Positions 55,246 to 64,000 of a DNA stretch of 64,000 nucleotides are shown one piece after another. The translations under genes were made by a program, and so were the position numbers. The notes below the pieces were generated by a model, which was not told where the DNA came from, searched no databases, and saw only the letters and a list, made by a program, of their open reading frames with translations. Each line of letters starts with the position of its first letter. Positions within the stretch are counted from its first letter, which is position 1. Location: positions 10,970 to 74,969 of the forward strand of contig JAFRMM010000161.1 of assembly GCA_017430675.1 (NCBI GenBank), read 5' to 3'. The stretch comes from Prevotella sp. GTDB taxonomy: Bacteria > Bacteroidota > Bacteroidia > Bacteroidales > Bacteroidaceae.

Positions 55246-56280
55246 ATGGAGTTTACAGCAAAACAAATCGCAGAGTTCATACAAGGTCGTGTTGAAGGTG
55301 ACGAGAATGCCACTGTCAGCACATTCGCCAAAATTGAAGAAGGAGTACCAGGGGCCATCTCTTTTCTGTCAAACCCCAAATATACCCACTATATTTACGA
55401 GACGAAATCGAGTGTTGTGCTGATCAATGAAGATGTCGAATTGGACAAGCCTGTCAGTGCAACACTGATCCGCGTGAAGAACGCCTATGAGTGTGTCGCC
55501 AAACTGCTTCAACTTTATGAGTCGATGAAGCCTAAGAAGACTGGCATCGACACGTTGGCATCCATTTCGCCTAAGGCGACTATTGGCAAGGACGTCTTTA
55601 TCGGAGCCTTCGCTGTCATTGGTGACGGAGCCGTCATCGGCGATGGCACGCAGATTTACCCCCATACCGTCATTGGCGACGGTGTCACCATCGGTGAGAA
55701 TTGTCTGCTCTACCCTAACGTGACCATCTATCAGGGGTGCAAGTTGGGAAATAATGTGACTATCCATGCGGGAAGCGTTATCGGTGCCGACGGCTTCGGT
55801 TTTGCACCCAACACGGAAGGATACGACAAGATTCCCCAGATTGGCATCGTCATCATCGAGGATAACGTGGAGATTGGTGCCAACACCTGTATCGACCGTT
55901 CTACCATGGGGCAGACCATTATTCATCAGGGCGTGAAACTTGACAACCTGATTCAGGTGGCCCATAACTGTGAGATCGGTGAAAACACCGTCATATCGGC
56001 CCAGGCTGGTATGGCAGGAAGCACGAAGATCGGCACCTGGTGTATGGTTGGCGGTCAGGCCGGTTTCTCAGGTCATATCCATATAGCCGACAAGACCTTC
56101 GTAGGTGCCCAGTGTGGTGTGATTAAGGATACAAAGGGAAATGGCGAATCATTGATCGGCTCACCAGCCATGGATCCGAAAGTATTCTTCAAGGCTAAGG
56201 CCGTCTATCCGAAATTGCCAGACATGTACAAAGAGATTGCCGCCTTGAAGCGAGAAATAGAGGAATTGAAAAAGAAATAA
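55246..56280 (+). CDS. lpxD: UDP-3-O-acylglucosamine N-acyltransferase
   Basis: LpxD, 344 residues, adds the amide-linked acyl chain in lipid A synthesis. It has an N-terminal substrate-binding domain, then left-handed beta-helix hexapeptide repeats ([20 protein letters not shown] and more, about 105-300). The catalytic His lies in QVAHNCEIG. The start is set at 55246 ([11 protein letters not shown]), supported by the promoter. It is the first gene of lpxD-lpxC/fabZ-lpxA-miaA-pbp. Confidence 0.94.
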   Translation: MEFTAKQIAEFIQGRVEGDENATVSTFAKIEEGVPGAISFLSNPKYTHYIYETKSSVVLINEDVELDKPVSATLIRVKNAYECVAKLLQLYESMKPKKTGIDTLASISPKATIGKDVFIGAFAVIGDGAVIGDGTQIYPHTVIGDGVTIGENCLLYPNVTIYQGCKLGNNVTIHAGSVIGADGFGFAPNTEGYDKIPQIGIVIIEDNVEIGANTCIDRSTMGQTIIHQGVKLDNLIQVAHNCEIGENTVISAQAGMAGSTKIGTWCMVGGQAGFSGHIHIADKTFVGAQCGVIKDTKGNGESLIGSPAMDPKVFFKAKAVYPKLPDMYKEIAALKREIEELKKK

Positions 56281-56287
56281 TCGAGAT

Positions 56288-57670
56288 ATGAAACAAAAGA
56301 CACTAAAAGGCAGTTTTTCACTCTTTGGTAAAGGACTGCATACTGGTTTGAACCTTACTGTCACTTTTAACCCCGCTCCTGAGAATACAGGCTACAAGAT
56401 CCAGCGGATAGATCTGGATGGAGAACCTGTGATCGATGCCATCGCCGAGAATGTGGTTGACACCCAGCGTGGTACGGTCTTGGGCAAGGGCGATGCAAAG
56501 GTCTCTACCGTTGAGCACGGTCTCTCTGCCCTCTATGCGCTGGGCATTGACAACTGTCTGATTCAGGTGAATGGTCCGGAGTTTCCCATCCTCGACGGTT
56601 CTGCTATCAAGTATGTGGAGAAGATCCAAGAGATTGGTATCGAGGAACAGAATGCCCCCAAGGACTTTTACGTCATCCGAAAGAAGATTGAGGTGAAAGA
56701 CGAGAACACAGGCTCGTGTATCACGATCTTGCCTGACGAGGAATTCTCGATTACGGCCATGTGCTCGTTTGAATCGAAATTCATCAACTCACAGTTTGCC
56801 ACCATCGACAGTCAACAGAAGTATATCAGTGAGATTGCCAGTGCCCGTACCTTCGTGTTTGTACGTGACATCGAGCCTTTGCTTCAGGCAAACCTCATCA
56901 AGGGTGGCGACCTCGACAATGCCATTGTGATCTATGAGCGTCAGACCACTCAGGAGCGTCTCGACATGTTGGCAGATATGCTACACGTTGAGCATCGCAA
57001 TGCCACCGACCTTGGCTATATCCAGCATAAGCCCCTGCAATGGGACAACGAGTGTACACGACATAAGTTGCTCGACATCATTGGCGATATGGCACTCATC
57101 GGCAAGCCCATCAAGGGGCGTATCATTGCCACACGTCCTGGTCACACGATCAACAACAAGTTTGCCCGTCTGATGCGTAAGGAGATCCGCAAGCATGAGA
57201 TCCAGGCGCCCATCTATGATCCGACTGAGGAACCTGTCATGGACGTGAATCGTATCCGCGAACTGTTGCCGCATCGCTATCCCATGCAACTGGTGGATAA
57301 AGTTGTGGCACTTGGTGCATCCACCATCGTGGGCATCAAGAACGTCACTGCCAACGAGCCCTTCTTCCAGGGGCACTTCCCACAGGAGCCTGTGATGCCT
57401 GGCGTACTTCAGATTGAGGCGATGGCACAATGCGGTGGTCTCTTGGTTCTTAACACCCTCGAAGAGCCGGAACGCTGGAGCACCTACTTCATGAAGATCG
57501 ATGACGTGAAATTCCGCAAGAAGGTGGTGCCTGGCGATACGCTGATCTTTAAGGTTGAACTGCTGGCCCCCGTCCGTCATGGGATTTCTTCTATGAAAGG
57601 TTACATCTTCGTAGGCGACCAGGTGGTGGCCGAAGCCACATTCACAGCCCAAATCGTTAAGAACAAATAA
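56288..57670 (+). CDS. lpxC-fabZ: LpxC-FabZ fusion enzyme
   Basis: A 460-residue bifunctional protein, the typical Bacteroidetes fusion. Residues 1-305 are LpxC, the zinc deacetylase committing step of lipid A synthesis, with zinc ligands in STVEHGLSAL and the HKLLDIIGD pair. Residues 315-460 are FabZ, the 3-hydroxyacyl-ACP dehydratase, with LLPHRYPMQLVD, catalytic His in FFQGHFPQEPVMPG and Glu in QIEAMAQ. Fusing them links supply of the hydroxyacyl chain to lipid A demand. The start follows lpxD by seven bases. Confidence 0.96.
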   Translation: MKQKTLKGSFSLFGKGLHTGLNLTVTFNPAPENTGYKIQRIDLDGEPVIDAIAENVVDTQRGTVLGKGDAKVSTVEHGLSALYALGIDNCLIQVNGPEFPILDGSAIKYVEKIQEIGIEEQNAPKDFYVIRKKIEVKDENTGSCITILPDEEFSITAMCSFESKFINSQFATIDSQQKYISEIASARTFVFVRDIEPLLQANLIKGGDLDNAIVIYERQTTQERLDMLADMLHVEHRNATDLGYIQHKPLQWDNECTRHKLLDIIGDMALIGKPIKGRIIATRPGHTINNKFARLMRKEIRKHEIQAPIYDPTEEPVMDVNRIRELLPHRYPMQLVDKVVALGASTIVGIKNVTANEPFFQGHFPQEPVMPGVLQIEAMAQCGGLLVLNTLEEPERWSTYFMKIDDVKFRKKVVPGDTLIFKVELLAPVRHGISSMKGYIFVGDQVVAEATFTAQIVKNK

Positions 57671-57673
57671 GAT

Positions 57674-58447
57674 ATGGCTAATCAGATACATCCCTTGGCA
57701 GTTGTTGATCCCGAGGCAAAACTCGGCGACGGTAATATCATTGGCCCATTCTGTGTCATTGACAAGAACGTTGTGATAGGTGATAACAACAAGTTACTCA
57801 ACAATGTGACCATCCATTTCGGTGCCCGCATCGGCAACGGGAACGAGTTCTTCCCAGGTGCCAGTATCTCTACTAAGCCACAGGACTTGAAGTTCCAGGG
57901 CGAGGAGACTACCTGCGAGATTGGCGACAACAACTCCATCCGTGAGAATGTAACCATCTCACGGGGAACAGCCTCCAAAGGCAAGACCATCGTAGGCAAT
58001 GGCAATCTCCTGATGGAGAACATGCATGTGGCCCACGACTGCGTCATCGGTAATGGCTGTATCATCGGCAACTCTACGAAGTTCGCTGGTGAGGTGGAAG
58101 TCGATGACTATGCCATTATCTCCGCCACCTGCCTGTTCCACCAGTTCTGTCGTGTAGGAAGTTATATCATGTTCCAGGGCGGCTCGCGCACCAGTCAGGA
58201 TATCCCTCCCTACGTCATTGCAGGCAAGGAGCCAGTACGCTATGCTGGCGTGAATCTCGTTGGCCTGCGCCGCAGGGGATTCCCCCGCGAAACCATCGAC
58301 GCCATCCATGAGGCCTATCGCATCATCTACTCTCAGGGGGTGCTGAAAGATGGCGTGGCCATGGCTCGCGAACAGTTCCCTGATTCCAAGGAGGTGGAAT
58401 ATATCTGCTCCTTCATTGAGAATTCCAAGCGTGGCGTTATCAGATAA
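57674..58447 (+). CDS. lpxA: UDP-N-acetylglucosamine O-acyltransferase
   Basis: LpxA, 257 residues, transfers the first acyl chain of lipid A. It has hexapeptide beta-helix repeats from residue 10, the catalytic His in NMHVAHDCVIGN, a STKPQDLKFQGE loop and a helical C-terminus. It starts three bases after lpxC-fabZ. The next gene, miaA, follows 14 bases later. Confidence 0.95.
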   Translation: MANQIHPLAVVDPEAKLGDGNIIGPFCVIDKNVVIGDNNKLLNNVTIHFGARIGNGNEFFPGASISTKPQDLKFQGEETTCEIGDNNSIRENVTISRGTASKGKTIVGNGNLLMENMHVAHDCVIGNGCIIGNSTKFAGEVEVDDYAIISATCLFHQFCRVGSYIMFQGGSRTSQDIPPYVIAGKEPVRYAGVNLVGLRRRGFPRETIDAIHEAYRIIYSQGVLKDGVAMAREQFPDSKEVEYICSFIENSKRGVIR

Positions 58448-58461
58448 CTGACATCTGACCG

Positions 58462-59358
58462 TTGAGAAAGACGCTGATAGTCATTACCGGGCCTACTGCC
58501 GTAGGGAAAACGGCACTCTGTCTGGATATCGCCAAGTACTTTGACATTCCCATCATCAATGCGGACTCCAGACAGATCTTCCGGGAACTGAAGATCGGCA
58601 CGGCCCGTCCCACAGAAGAACAGATGCGTGAAGTCAAGCACTACTTCGTGGGGATGTTGGGACTTGAAGACTATTACAGTGCATCGCTCTTTGAACAGCA
58701 GGTACTTGAGTTGTTAGGACAACAGTTCCAGACACGTGACTATGCCTTGATGGCTGGCGGCAGTATGATGTACATCGATGCCGTATGTGACGGCATCGAC
58801 GACATCCCTACTATTGACGACGCGACGCGAGACCTGATGAAAAGACGGTTGTCAGAAGAAGGATTGGAAAGGCTATGTGAAGAGTTGAAGACCCTCGACC
58901 CCGACTATTACGACATCGTGGATCGTCAGAATCCCCGTCGGGTGGTACACGCCCTGGAGATCTGCACGATGACAGGCAAGACCTATACGTCATTCCGCAA
59001 ACGGGAGAAACGGGAACGGCCTTTCGGGATCATGAAAATCGGCCTGAACCGTCCTCGTGAGGAGTTGTATGAGCGTATCAACCAACGCGTGGATCAGATG
59101 ATGGCCGACGGACTGCTGGATGAGGTACGGAGCCTCTATCCGCAACGCCATCTCAACGCCCTGAATACGGTGGGATATAAAGAGTTGTTCGACTACATCG
59201 ACGGGCGGTGGCCACTTGAAGAGGCTGTCGAGCGTATCAAGGGAAATACCCGCCGCTATGCCCGCAAACAACTCACCTGGTACAAGAAAGATGATCATAT
59301 CCATTGGTTCCATCCTGATGACAAAGAAACGATCATTAACTACATATCAAGTATATGA
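58462..59358 (+). CDS. miaA: tRNA dimethylallyltransferase
   Basis: MiaA, 298 residues, attaches dimethylallyl to A37 of tRNAs reading UNN codons. The P-loop [10 protein letters not shown] begins at residue 9 and is followed by NADSRQIF. The start appears to be TTG (58462): [17 protein letters not shown] matches the family, and no in-frame ATG gives a comparable N-terminus. Its stop overlaps the pbp start (ATGA). Confidence 0.93.
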   Translation: MRKTLIVITGPTAVGKTALCLDIAKYFDIPIINADSRQIFRELKIGTARPTEEQMREVKHYFVGMLGLEDYYSASLFEQQVLELLGQQFQTRDYALMAGGSMMYIDAVCDGIDDIPTIDDATRDLMKRRLSEEGLERLCEELKTLDPDYYDIVDRQNPRRVVHALEICTMTGKTYTSFRKREKRERPFGIMKIGLNRPREELYERINQRVDQMMADGLLDEVRSLYPQRHLNALNTVGYKELFDYIDGRWPLEEAVERIKGNTRRYARKQLTWYKKDDHIHWFHPDDKETIINYISSI

Positions 59359-61847
59359 AGCAAAAGTTTTTCGAAATAATCAGCCGTATCTGGCAGTGGA
59401 TCAAACAGGCTTGGTCATGGTATAAGAGCCTGTATAAAGGACGTCCCTGGTACATCAAGACGATTGCTTTCATCGTCTCACTCATCGTGGCATTCTTCCT
59501 CTATCTGGGAGCCGTGGATATCAATTTCCTCTGGCTCTTCGGCAAGTCTCCCTCGATGCAGACCATCAAGAGCAAGCGACCTGCTGCCGCCTCACAGATA
59601 TACAGTGCTGATGGCAAGATGATTGGCAAGTTCTTCAGCGAGAACCGTACACCCGTCACCTACGAAGAGGTGAGCCCCGTGTTCTGGAAAGCCTTGATAG
59701 ATACTGAGGATGAGCGCTTCTATTCGCACAACGGTATCGACTACACGGCCTTTGCCGCCGTACTGAAGGAATACATCCTCCATCACGATGCAAGAGGTGC
59801 CTCTACCATTACCCAGCAGTTGGCCAAGAACCTCTTCCGCACACGAAGCGAGTATTCTACAGGTCTGCTGGGCAATATCCCTGGCGTGAAGATGCTCATC
59901 ATGAAGAGCAAGGAGTGGATCACGGCTTACAAACTCGAGTTCTTCTTCACCAAGAACGAGATCCTGACGCAGTATGCCAATACCGTGGATTTCGGCTCCA
60001 ACGCCTTCGGCATCAAGACAGCCTGTAAGACCTATTTTAACTGCAAGCCACAGGATCTGACCCCGGAGAATGCCGCCATCCTCGTGGGCATGCTCAAGGC
60101 CACCACCTATTATAATCCCCTGATCAACCCAGAGAACTCACTGAAGCGTCGCAACATCGTGCTCGACCTCATGCAACAGCACGGCGACCTCACCCAAGAA
60201 GAATGCGACTCCCTGAAGGCACTGGATATCAAACTCGACTACAGCGTGGAGAGCGCCTACGACGGTGATGCCAACTATTTCCGCGAGGCCGTGGCCGACT
60301 ATCTGAAAGACTGGTGCGAGGCATACTTCGACAACCGCAATGCCCTCTACACAGAGGGTCTGAAGATCTACACCACCCTCGACAGCCGTATGCAGGAATA
60401 TGCCGAGGAGGCCGCCGTCAAGCAGATGAAACAGGTACAGCAGACCTTCAACAGCCACTGGGGCAGTATCAATCCCTGGCAGGACGAGCGACACATCGAG
60501 ATCAAGAACTTCATCGAGGACATCGCCAAGCGCCAGCCCGTCTATAAGTACCTGTCGAAGAAGTTCAACGGCAACGAAGATTCCATCAACTACTATCTGA
60601 ACCTGCCCCACCCCGTCAAGGTCTTTGACTATGAAAAAGGCAAGGTGGAAAAGGAACTCTCCACGATGGACTCCATCCGCTATATGGTACGCTTCATGCA
60701 CTGTGGTTTCGTGGCCATGGAGCCTCAGACGGGCCACGTGAAAGCCTGGGTGGGCGATATCGACTTCCACTCGTGGAAATACGACAAGGTGACAGCCATG
60801 CGCCAGCCGGGTTCCACCTTCAAACTCTTCGTCTATACAGAGGCCATGAACCAGGGCACCACCCCCTGTGACACCCGCAAGGACGAGTACTTCACCATGA
60901 AGGTGATGGATCACGGCAAGGAAGTGACATGGGCACCCACCAATGCCGACGGCCGGTTCTCTGGCGTCAATATCACTCTCAAACAGGCCTTCGCCATGAG
61001 CGTCAACTCCGTGGCCGTCCGTCTCGGACAGGAGTGTGGCATCGATAATATCGTGAAGACCGCCCACGACATGGGCATCAAGTCGAAACTCGACCCCACG
61101 CCCTCACTGACACTGGGCGCCAGCGACGTCAACCTGCTGGAGATGGTCAATGCCTACTGCACCCCCGTGAACGACGGCAAGCATATTGATCCCGTCTTGG
61201 TGGCAAGGATTGAAGACCGTGATGGCAACGTGATCTACGAGGCCCCGACGGAAGCCCGTCAGGTGATCCCCTACCGCTCCGCCTTCCTCGTACAACAACT
61301 CCTTAAGGGCGGCATGAGCGGCACCAGTTCCCGTCTGATGGGATTCGTGGGCTACGACAAGGCGGCAGACACCGACTTCGGCGGCAAGACGGGCACTTCC
61401 AACAACCACTCCGATGCCTGGTTCATCGGCACCACGCCAAGACTGGTGGTAGGCGCATGGGTAGGCGGCGAATACCGCAGCATCCACTTCCGCACAGGAC
61501 AACTGGGACAGGGCAACCGCACGGCCCTGCCCATCTGCGGCTACTTCCTCGGCTCTGTGCTCAACGACCCAGCCTTCAAGCAATACCGTTGTAAGTTCAG
61601 TGGGCCACGCGACCTCGATCTGAACAGTATCGCGTACGACTGTGGCGGTTATTTCCAGGCACCTGCCGATTCCGACTCCATCGGTGTGGATTCACTCGCG
61701 ATAGATATTCCCGACGGTGATGAGATCTTCTACGACGACTTTGGCAATCCCCTGCCCCGCCCCGGGAAGAGACAGGCACCCGATGAACTCGACGAAGAGC
61801 CCATCCCAGAGCAAAACGCAGAGGCTACAGAAGAGAAAAAGCAATAG
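59355..61847 (+). CDS. mrcA: Class A penicillin-binding protein 1A
   Basis: An 830-residue bifunctional peptidoglycan synthase. It has a cytoplasmic N-terminus, a membrane helix (about 36-56), a glycosyltransferase domain with [12 protein letters not shown] and [14 protein letters not shown], and a transpeptidase domain with STFK (in [10 protein letters not shown]), SVN (in MSVNSVAV) and KTGTS (in [12 protein letters not shown]). The last 60 residues are acidic and proline-rich. It ends the lipid A/miaA gene run. The terminator at 61863-61897 follows. Confidence 0.94.
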   Translation: MKQKFFEIISRIWQWIKQAWSWYKSLYKGRPWYIKTIAFIVSLIVAFFLYLGAVDINFLWLFGKSPSMQTIKSKRPAAASQIYSADGKMIGKFFSENRTPVTYEEVSPVFWKALIDTEDERFYSHNGIDYTAFAAVLKEYILHHDARGASTITQQLAKNLFRTRSEYSTGLLGNIPGVKMLIMKSKEWITAYKLEFFFTKNEILTQYANTVDFGSNAFGIKTACKTYFNCKPQDLTPENAAILVGMLKATTYYNPLINPENSLKRRNIVLDLMQQHGDLTQEECDSLKALDIKLDYSVESAYDGDANYFREAVADYLKDWCEAYFDNRNALYTEGLKIYTTLDSRMQEYAEEAAVKQMKQVQQTFNSHWGSINPWQDERHIEIKNFIEDIAKRQPVYKYLSKKFNGNEDSINYYLNLPHPVKVFDYEKGKVEKELSTMDSIRYMVRFMHCGFVAMEPQTGHVKAWVGDIDFHSWKYDKVTAMRQPGSTFKLFVYTEAMNQGTTPCDTRKDEYFTMKVMDHGKEVTWAPTNADGRFSGVNITLKQAFAMSVNSVAVRLGQECGIDNIVKTAHDMGIKSKLDPTPSLTLGASDVNLLEMVNAYCTPVNDGKHIDPVLVARIEDRDGNVIYEAPTEARQVIPYRSAFLVQQLLKGGMSGTSSRLMGFVGYDKAADTDFGGKTGTSNNHSDAWFIGTTPRLVVGAWVGGEYRSIHFRTGQLGQGNRTALPICGYFLGSVLNDPAFKQYRCKFSGPRDLDLNSIAYDCGGYFQAPADSDSIGVDSLAIDIPDGDEIFYDDFGNPLPRPGKRQAPDELDEEPIPEQNAEATEEKKQ

Positions 61848-61862
61848 TCCTACTAACTACAA

Positions 61863-61897
61863 AAAAAGACAGGCCCGGATGATTATCCGAGCCTGTT
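61863..61897. terminator. Bidirectional terminator after the penicillin-binding protein gene
   Basis: AGACAGGC/CCGGAT with ATCCGAGCCTGT gives a hairpin (about 61868-61894) with A and T tracts on its two sides. It can serve this gene and the convergent 61917 gene. Confidence 0.75.
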
Positions 61898-61916
61898 TCC
61901 TTATTCATGGATCTGA

Positions 61917-62423
61917 TCAATAATACACGATCGTACGGGTATTCTCCATCTCCTGACCCATCATGGAAGCCTTGCGGCTGATCCAGTTGCCATGATCGTC
62001 GAGTTTGATGTCGGAATACGGTGAATCCATCACATTGCCACCCATGTCAATGCTCGTGCCAGTGATCACGCCCTTCTCGTCATACTTGTTGATGATCTTC
62101 AGGTCATTACCCATCACATTGATCACCTGTCCCTGCAGACGGCCGTTCTCCCAGAGGAACTTCACAGGAGTGCTCTGCCCCTGGATGTTCATCTTGGCCG
62201 ACTGGATATAGCCGTCGGCATCATAGACAGCGTCAGTCATCTCGCCAACGACCATCTTTCCGTCCTCCGTGAAATTAATGGTACGCGAATTGCCCATCAT
62301 CGTGGTGGTGATAGACTTTACTGGACCCTGAGCCTCGTTGGCCTCAACGTCGTGGAACTTGGTCTGTGCCTGCATGGCAAAGGGAATGGCCATCATGGCA
62401 ATCATCATAAATACTTTCTTCAT
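61917..62423 (-). CDS. Small secreted protein of unknown function
   Basis: A 168-residue protein with a signal peptide (1-20, ending MQAQ) and a mature part of short beta strands with YD/G repeats (FTEDGKMV, YDADGYIQSAKM, NKYDEKGVI) that resemble YD-type or plain beta-meander repeats. No enzymatic motif is present. It is monocistronic with a clear promoter (62462-62492). Similar short secreted proteins are common in Bacteroidales and are mostly unnamed. Confidence 0.75.
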   Translation of the reverse strand: MKKVFMMIAMMAIPFAMQAQTKFHDVEANEAQGPVKSITTTMMGNSRTINFTEDGKMVVGEMTDAVYDADGYIQSAKMNIQGQSTPVKFLWENGRLQGQVINVMGNDLKIINKYDEKGVITGTSIDMGGNVMDSPYSDIKLDDHGNWISRKASMMGQEMENTRTIVYY

Positions 62424-62461
62424 TTTCAGTTAGGTTTGGTTTAAAATGAATATTATCGCGG

Positions 62462-62492
62462 CAAAGGTAGTGATTCTTTCGGAAACCACAAA
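62462..62492 (-). promoter_or_regulatory. Promoter of the 61917 gene
   Basis: On the minus strand, TTTG (62489-62492), 19 bases, then TAccTTTG (62462-62469), close to the Bacteroidetes consensus. Confidence 0.78.
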
Positions 62493-62511
62493 ACTTTTTA
62501 CCTTATTATTA

Positions 62512-63438
62512 TCATGTTTCACACAATTTTATTACTTTTTCACCCATGAAATAGTAGGTGGAGATCTCGTAACCCGAAGCGCCATACATCTTGTCGAGAT
62601 TCGAATAGGTGTATGACAGGTTGGCATGTTTCAGCCCAATGTCCCTCAGATATCTCGTGCCAAGCATCACCATCCTCGTGGCGATACCCTGGTGCGCCTC
62701 GGCTGTAACCACACAGGTGCATCCCACGTTGCCAGTGTCCTTGCCCTCCGTCTCTATCGACACAATCAGCGTCCCCACGATCCGACCCTGCTTCTCTGCC
62801 ACCAGGACACGCTGGTGACTGTCACCATGATACAGACTGGCGTTGCAGTAATACTTGGAGAACGACTCGTCCTGGTACTGGCAGGCATCATCGGCACAAA
62901 GGCATATCTCATTCAGGTCGCTGTCCACTGCCCATCGATAAAGGATGCCGTCAATCATGTCACCTATCCGATGGTCATTCTGGCAGAAGTCCTTCAGTTC
63001 CATCCGCATATCAAAGCAGTTGCATGCGCCCCAGGCATACTCGTAACCCCTGTGCTCGAAGAAGTCTGAGGCGGCCGTGTTCACCATCGGATCCAGATGC
63101 TCATGCACACTCGGCGCCCATCGCCTGGAGGTAGGCACCCCGGGCATCAGATAGTCGAATCCCACGCCCAGAACCACCTTCTCAAAACCATTCTTCCTGA
63201 TCGTCTCTTCGCATTCACGCAGCAGTCCTTCGCCGATGCCCTGACCTCGGTAGTCCCTATCGACCACCAGCAACAGGATCGTATGACCATTGACGATCGC
63301 GCACCCCATCAACTTACCCTCCGGGTTCCTTCTTGTAAATACGGTATTCCCCTCGTGGCCGATCACCTCAGCCAACGTCTCTGCCTCCCTGCTCACGAAT
63401 AGGAAGTTCTCCCTGAACATCCTTAGAATCTCATCCAT
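62512..63438 (-). CDS. GNAT-family N-acetyltransferase
   Basis: A 308-residue protein with two GNAT-like halves. The first carries the acetyl-CoA loop VVDRDYRGQGIGEGLLRECE (about 78-97), the second CVVTAEAHQGIATRMVMLG (about 250-268), both with the (R/Q)GxG/A pattern. Substrate unknown. A -7 element (63445-63452) ends only seven bases before the start, so translation may begin at or near the 5' end of the message, or at Met7 (63420). Confidence 0.82.
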   Translation of the reverse strand: MDEILRMFRENFLFVSREAETLAEVIGHEGNTVFTRRNPEGKLMGCAIVNGHTILLLVVDRDYRGQGIGEGLLRECEETIRKNGFEKVVLGVGFDYLMPGVPTSRRWAPSVHEHLDPMVNTAASDFFEHRGYEYAWGACNCFDMRMELKDFCQNDHRIGDMIDGILYRWAVDSDLNEICLCADDACQYQDESFSKYYCNASLYHGDSHQRVLVAEKQGRIVGTLIVSIETEGKDTGNVGCTCVVTAEAHQGIATRMVMLGTRYLRDIGLKHANLSYTYSNLDKMYGASGYEISTYYFMGEKVIKLCET

Positions 63439-63444
63439 CGCTCA

Positions 63445-63452
63445 CAAAAGTA
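63445..63452 (-). promoter_or_regulatory. -7 element immediately at the GNAT gene start
   Basis: The minus strand reads TActTTTG with the ATG seven bases downstream, which would give a leaderless or nearly leaderless transcript. Confidence 0.55.
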
Positions 63453-63542
63453 ATCCTTTTCACGCAATCCGCCAAACAATCTGCCAGAATTATTTGGCAG
63501 ATAGGGAAAAAAACTTACTGAGGACGATTCTCGCTGTTTACG

Positions 63543-63780
63543 TACAGATACAGATGATACAGATAGAATAGTAACTTTTCTTACGCGTACCGTATGCGCG
63601 TGCGCGGTACCCGTGAGAATTCTTGGAAAACATCTGTATGTATCTGTATGTGTATGTTTGGTTTTGGACAGTGGACAGTAATGGACAGTAAAATTACAAG
63701 ACTTATCACGCGTACCGCATGCGCGCGCAGTACCCGTGAGGCTTTTGAGAAAACTACTGTCCATTACTGTCCACTGTCCA
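63543..63780. repeat. Two tandem hairpin units with a shared GC-rich core
   Basis: Unit 1: arm 63543-63564 (iterated acagat), core 63581-63617, near-complementary arm 63631-63655. Unit 2: arm 63665-63690 (iterated ggacagt), core 63703-63740, perfectly complementary 26-bp arm 63755-63780. The cores are near-identical (ACGCGTACCGYATGCGCG, then GTACCCGTGAG), while the arms of the two units are unrelated to each other. The 63439-64000 interval has no credible gene. Confidence 0.85.
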
Positions 63781-63834
63781 TTGAGACACCGTCTGATGAT
63801 CTTAGTTCTTTCCATAACTGTTATAATTTGGCGG

Positions 63835-63842
63835 CAAAGATA
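63835..63842 (-). promoter_or_regulatory. Candidate upstream minus-strand promoter -7 element
   Basis: The minus strand reads TAtcTTTG and points toward the hairpin units and the GNAT gene about 400 bases away. If active, the hairpins would lie in its transcript. Confidence 0.45.
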
Positions 63843-63932
63843 CGAAAAAAAACAATACGTTTGCCGAAAATCCCAGAGTCAGGATAAACCTAAAATGAGT
63901 TGGTGGTGCAGACCACCCCGCCCTGACGGGCA

Positions 63933-63953
63933 CCCCTCCTGTCTCAGGAGGGG
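63933..63953. repeat. Hairpin of a dispersed Bacteroidetes-type intergenic repeat
   Basis: CCCCTCCT (63933-63940) pairs with AGGAGGGG (63946-63953), preceded by CCACCCCGCCCTGACGGGC. Sequences of this look recur between genes in many Bacteroidetes genomes; I recognise the type, not a named family. Confidence 0.55.
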
Positions 63954-64000
63954 AGTCAGAATACCTTGGGGGGCAGTCAAGCGGCAGTGACTTTCGGGAA

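Noticed and set aside
63594..63990. Short frames across the hairpin units and window end
   Set aside because: They read through the repeats and a dispersed GC-rich element, with no start signals and no protein-like composition.

Overview
The window reads as chromosome of a Prevotellaceae member (Prevotella/Segatella type, Bacteroidales). The evidence is internal. Nearly every transcription unit has a Bacteroidetes -7 element of the form TAnnTTTG, often with TTTG about 20 bases upstream. lpxC and fabZ are fused, the L28/L33 ribosomal genes are followed by a DUF4295 ORF, a Bat (aerotolerance) operon is present, and the secreted glycosidase ends in the NLAGQRV...GIYI tail common in Prevotella. 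No phage, conjugative element, transposase or CRISPR array is visible. Most of the window is core chromosome.

Layout. 1-1026: end of pepD, a small lipoprotein, tRNA-Ser(GCU) and tRNA-Glu(CUC). 1035-11250 (minus): one operon, moxR, DUF58, a BatD-like protein, batA, a batB-batC fusion, a batD-batE fusion, a PAP2 phosphatase and queA. 11390-15931 (minus): rpmB, rpmG, DUF4295, then ftsY, rimO, an HU gene and an HU-transmembrane-LysM protein. 16050-18572 (minus): map, tsaD, cinA. 18718-20438: a cyclohexadienyl-dehydratase-like periplasmic protein and an orphan beta-sandwich protein. 20439-20932: non-coding, with nested inverted repeats and three 16-bp palindromes spaced exactly 22 bp apart.

20933-35325 (minus) is the most striking segment. 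Twelve genes lie head to tail with gaps of 17 bases or less, or 4-base overlaps: AraC regulator, GNAT acyltransferase, ketosynthase, acyl carrier protein, MMPL exporter, FAD oxidoreductase, LolA-like carrier, DUF5686 outer-membrane protein, CDP-alcohol phosphotransferase, flippase-like membrane protein, PLP aminotransferase and LicC-like nucleotidyltransferase. I infer a dedicated pathway that builds a special acyl chain, attaches a CDP-activated (probably amino) head group and exports the lipid to the outer membrane. The product is unknown.

35493-45226: a small secreted protein, a GH2 beta-galactosidase, a DUF6057 membrane protein, DUF1015, a GH5 endoglucanase with two tandem beta-sandwich modules, and rlmH. 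45227-45618: non-coding and hairpin-rich. 45619-47278 (minus): zinc metallopeptidase and an M15-like DUF5715 protein. 47358-61847 (plus): phoH, purC, menG, aroE, purM, prfA, pyrF and an HD hydrolase, then lpxD, lpxC-fabZ, lpxA, miaA and a class A penicillin-binding protein (lipid A and peptidoglycan synthesis). 61917-63438 (minus): a secreted protein and a GNAT enzyme. 63439-64000: non-coding, with two tandem hairpin units that share a core but not their arms.

Short CTAG-centred repeats recur at two scales: 10-bp arrays in three intergenic gaps and 9-bp in-frame arrays inside two secreted-protein genes.
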